Shown: positions 1-16,884 of the stretch, piece after piece
Position numbering within the stretch: the stretch's first letter is position 1
Layout of the letters: each line of letters starts with the position of its first letter
From: Thermococcus aggregans
GTDB taxonomy: Archaea > Methanobacteriota_B > Thermococci > Thermococcales > Thermococcaceae
Reading direction: 5' to 3'
NCBI RefSeq assembly: GCF_024022995.1
Contig: NZ_CP099582.1
Location: 1,477,054 to 1,541,053, forward strand
Length of the DNA: 64,000 nt
Position numbers and translations under genes: made by a program
The notes under the pieces: generated by a model
Told to the model about the DNA's origin: nothing
Database searches by the model: none
Seen by the model: the letters and a program-made list of their open reading frames with translations, nothing else

Positions 1-536
1 GAAAACGGAAGGACAACAAAGGGTCTAACCATTCTGGCTTTTCTGGGGGTTACAGAGTAATCATATTCGACTACAAGAGCATGAACGACGCCAGGGACTC
101 CAAGTTCGAGGGGAAGGACAGTTCCCCCAACAGGTGCCTCCTTTTCTTCAAGATGAACTTCTCTTATCTCCTCTACTGTCGCTACGTCGCTTGAACGGCC
201 AAGGAGGAGCTGGTATTTAGGTCGTCTAAAGTGTTCTTCCCACTCATCAGGGAGATAAAGGTAGAGCTCGGCGTTGTACAGGAATTCGCGCTTCATTATG
301 TCTGTTTCAACTTTCCCGAGGGCGTAGATTTTCTCTAACTCTACGCCTTTACCTTCACTTTTGAATACATATCCAAGGTAGGGCAGTTCGGTCAGATAAA
401 CGGGCTCGCCTTTTGCCGCTGAGAGGAGTCCCTGAATTGTTGAAGGTGGTGGGACTGGTAGTGTTGGTTGATAACCTGACTGGAAAGTCGGATAACGGAA
501 AGAGGCAGTCCACGCCCGCAGCTTGACCCTTATCAT
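1..536 (-). CDS. cas5: CRISPR-associated protein Cas5 (type I-B), partial at left edge
   Basis: The reading frame starts at an ATG at 536 and runs off the window, leaving 178 residues. The N-terminus (MIRVKLRAWTASFRYP) followed by the segment PPPSTIQGLL at residues 29-38 is typical of the Cas5 RAMP family. Cas5 caps the 5' handle of crRNA in Cascade. It begins 4 bases after the cas7 stop codon, so the genes are surely co-transcribed and probably translationally coupled. The order cas8-cas7-cas5 matches the Tneap form of type I-B, where cas3 normally comes next; that would lie outside the window. Family assignment is by motif and context; the C-terminal part was not seen. Confidence 0.88.
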   Translation of the reverse strand, partial: MIRVKLRAWTASFRYPTFQSGYQPTLPVPPPSTIQGLLSAAKGEPVYLTELPYLGYVFKSEGKGVELEKIYALGKVETDIMKREFLYNAELYLYLPDEWEEHFRRPKYQLLLGRSSDVATVEEIREVHLEEKEAPVGGTVLPLELGVPGVVHALVVEYDYSVTPRKARMVRPFVVLPF

Positions 537-540
537 GGGC

Positions 541-3873
<3,333 letters not shown>

Positions 3874-3910
3874 TTATGGGTTCTCGATATCGTTTGATTT
3901 ATTATCTCAA

Positions 3911-3920
3911 AGTATTTAAG
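3911..3920 (-). promoter_or_regulatory. Probable TATA box of the cas operon
   Basis: On the minus strand the bases read CTTAAATACT, a good Thermococcales TATA element, about 50 bases before the cas6 ATG. That would place the transcript start near 3886 with a leader of roughly 25 bases carrying the GGGGAGT ribosome binding site. It is the only strong element between ribonucleotide reductase and cas6. Confidence 0.5.
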
Positions 3921-4012
3921 CATTACTTAACAAATTGTAATGCAACTCTACAACGATCCGGAGAAACTTCTCATATCATTAAAACAGCGTGGAACAAATT
4001 TAAAATAGAAAA

Positions 4013-8647
<4,635 letters not shown>

Positions 8648-8712
8648 TTATAGAGAAGCTCTGTCGAAATAATAATGAGTAGAAAAACCCTTAAGTCGGA
8701 TATTTTATCCAA

Positions 8713-9153
8713 CTATTCCTCTAGGCCTTCATAGATAATCTTCAGCCTGTAGGCATGTTTGAGCTCTTCTTGAGCCATCATCTTAAATATCTCGCTTAGG
8801 GAGCCGCTTAAGATTTCACTCAACTTGTTATACAGTTCATAGCTGTGTTTCTCCCTTATAAGCGCTTCAAGAACGAGATCGTTTAGAGTTTGCGGCTCAG
8901 CCCTCCCATCTTGGAAGTAAGGTTCCAGACTTAGCAAGTCAACGTAGTCTATAACCGGAGTACCCTCAAGCGTCTTTTCACTGATAAATTTTTCGATTGT
9001 GTCTCTATGCCTTAACTCCTCACTTGCGAGCCACTGGAAATGCCCGGTTAAGTGAGGATACTCATAAGTCGCAAAGGTCTCTCCAAGTTTGTAAAGGTTG
9101 TAAAGCTCATTCTCCTGATGAACTATCTTTTGCAAAAGCTCTTCGAGCTTCAT
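8713..9153 (-). CDS. Ferritin-like / rubrerythrin-type diiron protein
   Basis: 146 residues, almost entirely helical. Carboxylate and histidine pairs fit a four-helix diiron site: E14/E16, EELRH at 45-49, E96 to E101 in ALIREKHSYELY, and QEELKH ending at H133. There is no rubredoxin domain, so it is a stand-alone erythrin-like or ferritin-like domain, possibly acting in peroxide or iron handling. I prefer the ATG at 9153 (MKLEELLQK) to the GTG at 9162; GAGTGAGG stands just upstream. It follows the CDF transporter gene almost without gap, forming a two-gene operon that may link metal export with oxidative protection. The physiological role is inferred. Confidence 0.75.
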   Translation of the reverse strand: MKLEELLQKIVHQENELYNLYKLGETFATYEYPHLTGHFQWLASEELRHRDTIEKFISEKTLEGTPVIDYVDLLSLEPYFQDGRAEPQTLNDLVLEALIREKHSYELYNKLSEILSGSLSEIFKMMAQEELKHAYRLKIIYEGLEE

Positions 9154-9158
9154 CTGCC

Positions 9159-10019
9159 TCACTCCGTTACCCCTTTGATGTCAACATGAACAAATGCAAC
9201 CTCAACCTCATCGAGGTTTTCGATTCTCTTTTTAACTTCTTCGCTTATGTCATGGGCCTCTTTAAGAGTCAAATGCGGGGGAACCTCTATATGCAGTTCA
9301 ACATGAAGTTTTGGCCCAACATAGTGCGCCCTTAGGTCGTGAACGCCGATAACACCCTCCACCTCAAGGGCAGTTTTTTTAATTTTTTCACAAAGTTCAA
9401 ACGGCGGAGAAGTGCCGGTTAGGTAGTGCACATTCCTGAGGACTATCTCAACGGCTGCTTTTCCTATCATCAATGCCACAATAAGCCCTGCCAAGGCATC
9501 TCCATAGCCAAACCCAAGTTTCTGAAAGAGCAAGCCTATTAACACTGCTACGCTGCTCAGGGCGTCACTTCTGTGGTGGTATGCATCTGCAATCAATATC
9601 TGGTTGTTGAGTTTCCTCCCCACTCTAAGGGAGTATTGTGTCATAGCTTCTTTTGAGAGAATAGAGACCACAACAACGGCAAACATAAGCGAGTTGACTT
9701 CAATGACGTATCCAACGAAAATTCTCTCTAAAGCATCTTTACCTATCTCATAGGCAACCAGAAAGAGTCCCATACCAATGAAGAGGGCAAACAAGGGTTC
9801 GAATCTGGAGTGCCCAAAGGGGTGAGTCTTATCGGCTGGCTTTGAGGATATCTTAACTCCTATGTAGCCTATAACGCTCGTAACAACGTCTGAGAGGGAG
9901 TGAATGCCATCGGAAATCAAAGCTAAACTTGAATACATGAGCCCCACAAGAACTTTGAGAATGGCCAAAAGAATATTTCCAAAAATACTGACTATCAGAG
10001 GCCTGTAGAGTTCTTCCAT
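9159..10019 (-). CDS. Cation diffusion facilitator (CDF) family metal transporter
   Basis: 286 residues with about six N-terminal membrane segments followed by a cytoplasmic metal-binding-type domain. Conserved CDF residues are visible: D37, H40 and D44 in SDGIHSLSD; HPFGH at 66-70; and H148-x3-D152 in ADAYHHRSD. The two HxxxD motifs form the transport-site metal tetrad. CDF proteins export Zn, Fe, Mn or Co in exchange for protons; the substrate here is not determined. The ATG at 10019 follows a GAGGGG ribosome binding site that overlaps the 3' end of a C/D box sRNA. The next gene encodes a ferritin-like protein, which hints at iron. Confidence 0.88.
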   Translation of the reverse strand: MEELYRPLIVSIFGNILLAILKVLVGLMYSSLALISDGIHSLSDVVTSVIGYIGVKISSKPADKTHPFGHSRFEPLFALFIGMGLFLVAYEIGKDALERIFVGYVIEVNSLMFAVVVVSILSKEAMTQYSLRVGRKLNNQILIADAYHHRSDALSSVAVLIGLLFQKLGFGYGDALAGLIVALMIGKAAVEIVLRNVHYLTGTSPPFELCEKIKKTALEVEGVIGVHDLRAHYVGPKLHVELHIEVPPHLTLKEAHDISEEVKKRIENLDEVEVAFVHVDIKGVTE

Positions 10020-10024
10020 TGTAA

Positions 10025-10083
10025 ACCCCTCAGTCCGTCACTCCCTCATCACAACTCAGATAAGGCTGAACTCTTCATTGGGT
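10025..10083 (-). ncRNA. C/D box sRNA (2'-O-methylation guide)
   Basis: On the minus strand the order is: C box ATGAAGA (10072-10078), a 12-nt guide, D' box CTGA (10056-10059), a 3-nt linker, a perfect C' box GTGATGA (10046-10052), a 12-nt guide, and D box CTGA (10030-10033). The 12-nt spacers are the hallmark of archaeal C/D guides. The flanks ACCC and GGGT can pair to close the terminal stem. A TATA box at 10104-10111 is about 25 bases upstream of the inferred 5' end. The guides read GTTCAGCCTTAT and GGGAGTGACGGA; their targets were not identified. Its D box abuts the ribosome binding site of the CDF gene. Confidence 0.85.
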
Positions 10084-10103
10084 GTTATACACTTAACTTG
10101 GAG

Positions 10104-10111
10104 TTTTTAAA
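10104..10111 (-). promoter_or_regulatory. TATA box for the C/D sRNA and CDF gene
   Basis: The minus strand reads TTTAAAAA, centred about 25 bases upstream of the predicted sRNA 5' end near 10083. The spacing is right for archaeal TBP/TFB initiation. No separate promoter is seen between the sRNA and the CDF start, so one transcript may give both products. Confidence 0.55.
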
Positions 10112-10172
10112 TGTTTTTCATTGTTTCAAAAGACTTTTATTAGTAGGCAAAAAACAACAAGTGGTGGAGATT

Positions 10173-10529
10173 ATGGCAAATAAGCCGAGGTATACGATAA
10201 GGATTTACATGGGAAGCAAAGACAAGTATATCGCTCTAAGCCTATGGGACGCCCGTACAGATGAGTATGGAAATTTTAGACCTGCAAACATAAGCATGAT
10301 AATTCACAACGAGGACATCGAGGCAAAGGCTTCAATGAGAACCGAGACTGCTGCGAGATTAGCGGCTGTGCTTTTAAGTATGGTGGCAGAGGCAGAAAAA
10401 CTTACCATGAAAGAAAAGAAGAAGATTAGCCTCGAAGGAAGACTGGAGGGGCAGTTCCTTCTTGAAGAAGAGGAAGAAGATATTCTCGAAGAGGTAGAAA
10501 GAATAGAACCAAGTGTTGACGAGGAGTGA
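10173..10529 (+). CDS. Conserved hypothetical protein with acidic C-terminus
   Basis: 118 residues from MANKPRYTIRIYMGS. The start is fixed by the ribosome binding site GGTGGAG 4-5 bases upstream; an in-frame ATG at 10098 has none. The first 75 residues predict a small alpha/beta domain. The tail is strongly acidic, with a run of Glu around residues 95-108. There is no signal peptide, membrane segment or metal motif. I do not recognise the family. It overlaps the next radical SAM gene by 4 bases (GTGA), so the two are probably one operon and the protein may be a partner of that enzyme. Confidence 0.7.
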   Translation: MANKPRYTIRIYMGSKDKYIALSLWDARTDEYGNFRPANISMIIHNEDIEAKASMRTETAARLAAVLLSMVAEAEKLTMKEKKKISLEGRLEGQFLLEEEEEDILEEVERIEPSVDEE

Positions 10530-11362
10530 TTGCTTTGAAAAAGCTCAAAGTTTACATACCGGGAGTTTCTTTTCCATCAATCTCTCTTACTGGAAACTAC
10601 TGCGCCTTAAACTGCGCTCACTGCGGGAGGCATTATCTTGAAGGAATGAAGAAGGTTACAAAACAGAGTCTCCTTGAATACTGCAAGTCTCTTGAAAAAG
10701 AGGGTTGTAAAGGCTGTCTCTTAAGTGGAGGAATGGATTCCCGCCTGAAAGTACCGCTCGATCTCTATTCTTCGGAGATAGAGCGAATAAAAAAGGGAAC
10801 AAAGTTAAAACTCAACGCCCACGTTGGATTCATAGATGAAAGGGACTTAGAATGGATAAGGCATGTAGATGTGGTTTCGCTCGATTTTGTGGGTAGTGAT
10901 GAAGTCATCAAAAGGGTCTATAAAATAGAAAAGGGCGTTAAAGATTACATTGAGATATTGGAGCTTTTAGTATCGAATGGAGTTAAAGTTGCACCGCACA
11001 TAACGATTGGCCTGGACTTTGGAAAGGTCTGGTGGGAGTATAAGGCCATTGACATGCTTGTGGAATATCCAATTGATGTCTTGGTTCTTAATGTGCTGAT
11101 TCCCACAAAAGGGACAGAAATGGAAGGCATAGCTGTTCCTTCTGTAGAAGAGAGTCTAAAAGTTGTCAAATACGCAAGGGAGAAATTTAATGGCGAGCTG
11201 AGCATTGGATGCATGCGGCCCCTCGGAAAATGGAGGCTGGAGTTTGACAAAGGAGCAATAGAGAATGGGATCGACAGAATAACGAATCCCCCAAGAAAAG
11301 TCATCGAATGGGCAAAAAAGATAAGGGAAGTGGAAATCATTTACGAATGCTGCGTTATGTGA
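10526..11362 (+). CDS. Radical SAM protein, biotin-synthase-like (COG1856-type)
   Basis: 278 residues. C26-x3-C30-x2-C33 in YCALNCAHCGRH is the radical SAM [4Fe-4S] motif, and later glycine-rich strands (LLSGGMDSR, HITIGLDFG) fit the TIM barrel. The protein resembles the uncharacterised biotin/lipoyl synthase homologues grouped as COG1856. The C-terminus ends with a Cys-Cys pair (ECCVM), which might bind an auxiliary cluster. The GTG at 10526 overlaps the stop of the upstream gene; a TTG at 10535 with GAGGAG upstream is an alternative. The substrate is unknown. It overlaps the convergent exchanger gene by 8 bases. Confidence 0.8.
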   Translation: MIALKKLKVYIPGVSFPSISLTGNYCALNCAHCGRHYLEGMKKVTKQSLLEYCKSLEKEGCKGCLLSGGMDSRLKVPLDLYSSEIERIKKGTKLKLNAHVGFIDERDLEWIRHVDVVSLDFVGSDEVIKRVYKIEKGVKDYIEILELLVSNGVKVAPHITIGLDFGKVWWEYKAIDMLVEYPIDVLVLNVLIPTKGTEMEGIAVPSVEESLKVVKYAREKFNGELSIGCMRPLGKWRLEFDKGAIENGIDRITNPPRKVIEWAKKIREVEIIYECCVM

Positions 11363-12281
11363 AACTAACGTAGAGGAAGTATGCGTAGAGGGCCAAAAGG
11401 ACAACCCCTGTTTTTCTTCCAACCCTGTTATTTAGTTTTAGAGAAACTGCTAATATCGCCATTACAACAAGCGTTAAGGGCATTGTAAAAGAGTAAATGT
11501 CGGGATTCACGTTTATAGGCCTTATTAGAGCTGCAACACCAATTACTATCAGGATATTCAATATATTCGCTCCGACTATGTTGCCAACGCTTATGTTAGG
11601 AATTTTCTTCAGTGTGGCTGCTATGGAGTTTGCCATCTCTGGAAGGGATGTACCAACTGAGACCAGCGTAAGGCCGATAATCACTTCGGGAATTCCAAAG
11701 GCGGTTGCAATTTTTACTGCACTATCAACGACAAGCCTAGCTCCAAGAACAACCACAAGTCCACTCGCAAACAAAATCGCGATGTCTTTCTTTAGATGCC
11801 CCTTGCCCTCTTTGGCTTCCTCCAGGGTTACGTGCTTTTTGTAAAGGTAGTATAAAAAGCCCAGATACATCAAAACCAAACTCAGCCCCTCAATCCTCGA
11901 AATTACGAGATCTCTCATCAAAACCCATGCATAAAGGGTAACACCAATCATAAAGAGTGTATTTTCCCAGGCAATTCTATGAACATCAAGCGGCATTATG
12001 AGTGCAGATAGTCCCAAAATCAGAGCAATGTTTGCCAAAGCACTCCCTATCGCATTTCCGAGAGCTATGCCGCTGGCCCCTTGATACGCGGCTATAGCCG
12101 AAGTTGTAACTTCCGGCAAAGTTGTGGCAATACTCGCCAACACTAAGGCTATTATGAATTCACTAACTCCAAACCCTTTGGCAACTCTCGTGGCAGCTTC
12201 AACGAATAAGTCGCTTCCCTTGATTAACATTACTAACCCCAAAGCGAAGATTCCAAAGGTTATAATGTATTCTACTGCCAT
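11355..12281 (-). CDS. CaCA-family Na+/Ca2+ (cation) antiporter
   Basis: 308 residues with about ten membrane segments in two inverted halves. Each half holds an alpha repeat: GNAIGSALANIALILG with TTLPEV in the first, and GTSLPEM with GNIVGANILNILIVIG in the second. The Glu in TLPEV and SLPEM are the expected cation ligands. Members exchange Ca2+ or Na+ for H+/Na+ at the cytoplasmic membrane. GGGAGG precedes the ATG at 12281, and a minus-strand TATA-like element lies at about 12310-12322. The gene is monocistronic, divergent from deoC and convergent with the radical SAM gene. Confidence 0.88.
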   Translation of the reverse strand: MAVEYIITFGIFALGLVMLIKGSDLFVEAATRVAKGFGVSEFIIALVLASIATTLPEVTTSAIAAYQGASGIALGNAIGSALANIALILGLSALIMPLDVHRIAWENTLFMIGVTLYAWVLMRDLVISRIEGLSLVLMYLGFLYYLYKKHVTLEEAKEGKGHLKKDIAILFASGLVVVLGARLVVDSAVKIATAFGIPEVIIGLTLVSVGTSLPEMANSIAATLKKIPNISVGNIVGANILNILIVIGVAALIRPINVNPDIYSFTMPLTLVVMAILAVSLKLNNRVGRKTGVVLLALYAYFLYVSFT

Positions 12282-12378
12282 TTTTTCCCTCCCGGAGGTT
12301 ACTCAAGGGGTTAATTTTTAAAGCTTTTTGTGAAAACTCTAAATACAACTTAGACCAACTCTCGGTGAGGTGAAAGAT

Positions 12379-13068
12379 ATGGATATTGCGAAGTATATAG
12401 ACCACACGAACCTGAAGCCCTATGCTACAAAGGAGGACATAAAAAAGCTTTGTGAGGAGGCAAAGAAATACGGATTCTATGCTGTCTGTGTAAATCCCTA
12501 TAGAGTAAAATTCGCAAAAGAACAACTCAAAGGCACAGACATTAAAGTTGCAAGCGTAATTGGGTTCCCCCTTGGAGCAATACCTACTGAAGTGAAGGTT
12601 TTCGAAGCAAAAAGAGCCCTCGAAGATGGGGCAGACGAGCTTGATATGGTAATCAACATCGGCGCATTGAAGGATAAAGACTATGAGTACGTTAAAAACG
12701 ACATAGCAGAAGTCGTTAAAGTTGCTCACGAGAAAGGGGCAATAGTGAAGGTTATAATTGAGACGTGCTACCTTACCGACGAAGAAAAAGAAATAGCCTG
12801 TAAGCTCGCTATGGAAGCTGGAGCAGACTTCGTCAAAACATCAACAGGATTTGGAACCGGGGGAGCAACAGTCGAGGACGTCAAGCTGATGCGTAGAGTC
12901 GTGGGAGACAAGCTTGGAGTGAAAGCCGCAGGGGGTATAAGAACCTACGAACAAGCTCTTGAGATGATAAAGGCAGGCGCAAACAGAATTGGCACTTCAA
13001 GTGGTGTGCAGATCGTAGAGGGTGCCAAAAAGAGTCAAAAAGAAATCGAATCTTCAAAAGAAAATTGA
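12379..13068 (+). CDS. deoC: Deoxyribose-phosphate aldolase
   Basis: 229 residues beginning [14 protein letters not shown], the standard DeoC N-terminus. Catalytic segments are present: [10 protein letters not shown], then KTSTGFG with the Schiff-base lysine, and KAAGGIRT with the proton-relay lysine. It cleaves 2-deoxyribose-5-phosphate to glyceraldehyde-3-phosphate and acetaldehyde in deoxynucleoside catabolism. The ATG at 12379 follows GAGGTG by 7 bases; a GTG three codons earlier is less likely. A TATA-like CTAAATACA lies about 35 bases upstream. It stands alone, convergent with the ECF S-component gene. Confidence 0.95.
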   Translation: MDIAKYIDHTNLKPYATKEDIKKLCEEAKKYGFYAVCVNPYRVKFAKEQLKGTDIKVASVIGFPLGAIPTEVKVFEAKRALEDGADELDMVINIGALKDKDYEYVKNDIAEVVKVAHEKGAIVKVIIETCYLTDEEKEIACKLAMEAGADFVKTSTGFGTGGATVEDVKLMRRVVGDKLGVKAAGGIRTYEQALEMIKAGANRIGTSSGVQIVEGAKKSQKEIESSKEN

Positions 13069-13075
13069 AGGGACT

Positions 13076-13678
13076 TTAAATTTGAAGAGATACCAGCATG
13101 TCTTTGACTCTTCTTTTTACTATGTGTCCTACTCCACCACCCACGACGATTCCGGTAACTGCTTGGAGGGTGTTTCCGGGAAGTGAGGAGATGGCTCCTC
13201 CCCATCCGTAGAAATATACCTCAACAAGGAAGTACCCTGAGACCATCAGCGCTCCACCAAGGATTGTTGCCAAGAGGATTGTCGTGAAGTCGTCCTTTTT
13301 TGATGTTATGTATCCAACGACGAATCCTTCCACTCCCTTTATCACCAGCGTAAATGGCGCCCAATGTGCGTAGCCGGTAATTACATCAGCCATTGCAGAA
13401 CCAAAGCCACCTGCGAATGCACCTATCGTTGGCCCAAAGAGGACTGCCACAAGCATTACCATGCTGTCTCCAACGTTAATGTATCCTCTCGTTAGAGGAG
13501 TCGGAATTTGGATGAACATTGTCACTACAGCTACCAGTGCGGCCATTATGCCTGAAAGAGCCACACCAACTGCAACCTCAAACACTTTCTTCTTAAGCAC
13601 GAAGAGGTAAACAAAGTAAAGGACTGCAACGGTTATTAAGACCCACTTACCATAAGGCGCAATTGCTTCCATACTCAT
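13076..13678 (-). CDS. ECF transporter S component (riboflavin-type family)
   Basis: 200 residues with about six hydrophobic segments. The central part (RGYINVGDSMVMLVAVLFGP, then GFGSAMADVITGY and FTLVIKGVEGFVVGY) matches the ECF-type S-component family often annotated for riboflavin. S components bind a vitamin and dock onto shared EcfA/EcfT energising subunits, which are not encoded here. GAGGTGA lies about 5-6 bases before the ATG at 13678; a GTG at 13687 and an ATG at 13684 are alternatives. A perfect palindrome sits in the leader, so regulation by a repressor is likely. The ligand is not established by sequence alone. Confidence 0.8.
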   Translation of the reverse strand: MSMEAIAPYGKWVLITVAVLYFVYLFVLKKKVFEVAVGVALSGIMAALVAVVTMFIQIPTPLTRGYINVGDSMVMLVAVLFGPTIGAFAGGFGSAMADVITGYAHWAPFTLVIKGVEGFVVGYITSKKDDFTTILLATILGGALMVSGYFLVEVYFYGWGGAISSLPGNTLQAVTGIVVGGGVGHIVKRRVKDMLVSLQI

Positions 13679-13704
13679 TCTCATCACCTCACTTTATTAG
13701 TTTC

Positions 13705-13720
13705 TCAAGTTTTAACTTGA
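13705..13720. promoter_or_regulatory. Perfect 16-bp palindrome, putative operator of the ECF S-component gene
   Basis: TCAAGTTTTAACTTGA, with 7-base arms around a TT centre, lies 27 bases before the proposed ATG and downstream of an A+T-rich TATA-like stretch (about 13725-13735). A position at or just after the transcript start is typical for archaeal repressor sites. It could also form a weak RNA hairpin. Confidence 0.45.
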
Positions 13721-13801
13721 AATCGAACTTAAAAAACTTTATCTTTGTATACGTGCAGAAAAGACAAAACTAGAAATTGAAAAATAGAGTAAAATACGAA
13801 A

Positions 13802-15151
<1,350 letters not shown>

Positions 15152-15295
15152 TCACCGATGTATAGAATATTTCTCACCTATATAATTTTATGCTCTCTAA
15201 ACTCCTTTTTTGCTCGAAAAACTTTCGAAAATAACTGGGGTTAAAGTGGACTTCTGCAATAAAAAATGGCCGTAAAAAAGAAGCAAAACAACAGA

Positions 15296-16288
15296 TCACT
15301 CTTCATTTACTTGAGTTTTCCACTCCTCTAAAAGCTCCTTTGCGGAATTGGCCGCTATAGCTCCCTGTCCAACAGCTACCGCAATCTGCTTAAAGACATT
15401 TGTTATGTCGCCAGCCGCAAAGATTCCCTTTACTTTTGTTCTCATGTGCATATCAACTGGAATGTAGCCCTGCTCATCGGTGATGCCGAGGTGCTTAACG
15501 AAATCCGTTTTAGGTTCGTAGCCTATGAAAATAAACACCCCATCAACTTTCATCTCGAATTTTTCACCAGTTTTTACGTTTTGGAGCACAACGCTCTCAA
15601 CTTTCTGGTCTCCCTTTATCTCCACAACAACGGTGTTTAAAATCGCAGAGATTCCAGCTTTTTTGAACCTATCCTGCAGTATTTTGTCTGCCCTGAACTT
15701 ATCTCTTCTGTGAACCAGAGTAACGTCGACTCCTATCTCTTTTAGGTACAGAGCCTCCTGCAGCGCTGTATTTCCTCCTCCTACCACTATGACCTTTTTG
15801 CCCTTAAAGAGCGGACCATCACAGGTTGCACAATAGCTGACGCCCCTTCCGTAGAATTTGTCCTCTCCAGGAACCCTAAGCTTCCTTGGCTCTGCTCCAA
15901 CAGCTATTATGACTGTTCTGGCCTTGTAAACCTTGCCGTTTTTCGTTTTTACATTGAACTTGCATAGGCCTTCATAATAAGCACATTCTGTAGGGTCTAT
16001 TCTCTCAACTTCATCAAAGACTATTGGCACTCCAAGTTTCTTCACTTGCTCGTGCATCCTGCTGACAAGCTCTGCTCCCTTTATTCCTTCGGGAAATCCG
16101 GGGTAGTTCTCAATTAAATCCGTGAGTGCAACGTTCCCGCCTATGTCTTTTGAAATTATAACGGTCTCCAGCCCATAACGTGCTGCATATATCGCTGCGG
16201 TAAGACCTGCCGGGCCTGCTCCGATTATTAGAACGTCCCATGTTTTTGTCTCATCAACTCTCTGTGAGAGTCCTCCTAAGCTGAACAT
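15296..16288 (-). CDS. trxB: Thioredoxin reductase
   Basis: 330 residues. It has an FAD dinucleotide-binding motif GAGPAG at 23-28, redox-active C153-A-T-C156, an NADPH-type GGGNTA motif near 170, and the C-terminal FAD motif AAGDI. These are the marks of low-molecular-weight thioredoxin reductase, which passes electrons from NAD(P)H to thioredoxin or protein disulfide oxidoreductase in the cytoplasm. An N-terminal extension of about 15 residues precedes the Rossmann fold. GGAGGTGA lies just before the ATG. It is a single gene on the minus strand. Confidence 0.93.
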   Translation of the reverse strand: MFSLGGLSQRVDETKTWDVLIIGAGPAGLTAAIYAARYGLETVIISKDIGGNVALTDLIENYPGFPEGIKGAELVSRMHEQVKKLGVPIVFDEVERIDPTECAYYEGLCKFNVKTKNGKVYKARTVIIAVGAEPRKLRVPGEDKFYGRGVSYCATCDGPLFKGKKVIVVGGGNTALQEALYLKEIGVDVTLVHRRDKFRADKILQDRFKKAGISAILNTVVVEIKGDQKVESVVLQNVKTGEKFEMKVDGVFIFIGYEPKTDFVKHLGITDEQGYIPVDMHMRTKVKGIFAAGDITNVFKQIAVAVGQGAIAANSAKELLEEWKTQVNEE

Positions 16289-16353
16289 TTTTTCACCTCC
16301 GGTTTATAACTTTTGGTTGAATACTTAAAAACGTTATGGAACAGATTTGAGAC

Positions 16354-16884
16354 CTAAATTACCTTCACTTCCCGATCAACTATCAGGTGGAGAGTGTACC
16401 CCAAAAAGGCTGCAAAGCCAATAAACAAGGCTTCTCCAAATTTAAACCCAAGACCGCGCTCGAAAGAAGCAAAAATTACGATGCCATATATCGAGGCAAA
16501 CGCTAGAGAATGGACTATTCCCCTATGCCTTGGCATTAAAGCTGAGAAAACATACCACGATGCAAAAGCGAACAAAGCTGCTATAGCCCATCCAAGAGTT
16601 AGATCCACAATTGAATTTCCAACAGATACGAGGTTTCCGCCTTTAACAAAAACCGCACCGCCGACCATTAGGGCTACTAATGGCTTTACTCCCATGTGGA
16701 TGAGCGAATCGGGATGATCAAGATCCGGTAAATCAGACCCCAGAACGTAAACCCCATACCCAACTATCATGGAGAGAGTAGTTAGTTCAAAAGGAAGGTT
16801 CGCATAATGCTTCAAAAAAGATGCAAGCAAAATAACAAGAGGGTAAGTTAAGATACCACTAAGGACGTGCTCTTCGTAATTCAC
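16354..16884 (-). CDS. Membrane-bound metal-dependent hydrolase (YdjM/DUF457-like)
   Basis: 176 residues with about five membrane segments. Polar motifs between them include H6 in YEEHVLSG, SDLPDLDHPD, MPRHRGIVHS and YTLHLIVDR. This His/Asp pattern is typical of YdjM-like membrane metal-dependent hydrolases; the substrate is unknown. Translation starts at a GTG that overlaps the stop of the upstream AAA ATPase gene (GTGA at 16881-16884), with AAGGAG just before it, so the two proteins are translationally coupled and may work together at the membrane. Confidence 0.7.
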   Translation of the reverse strand: MNYEEHVLSGILTYPLVILLASFLKHYANLPFELTTLSMIVGYGVYVLGSDLPDLDHPDSLIHMGVKPLVALMVGGAVFVKGGNLVSVGNSIVDLTLGWAIAALFAFASWYVFSALMPRHRGIVHSLAFASIYGIVIFASFERGLGFKFGEALFIGFAAFLGYTLHLIVDREVKVI

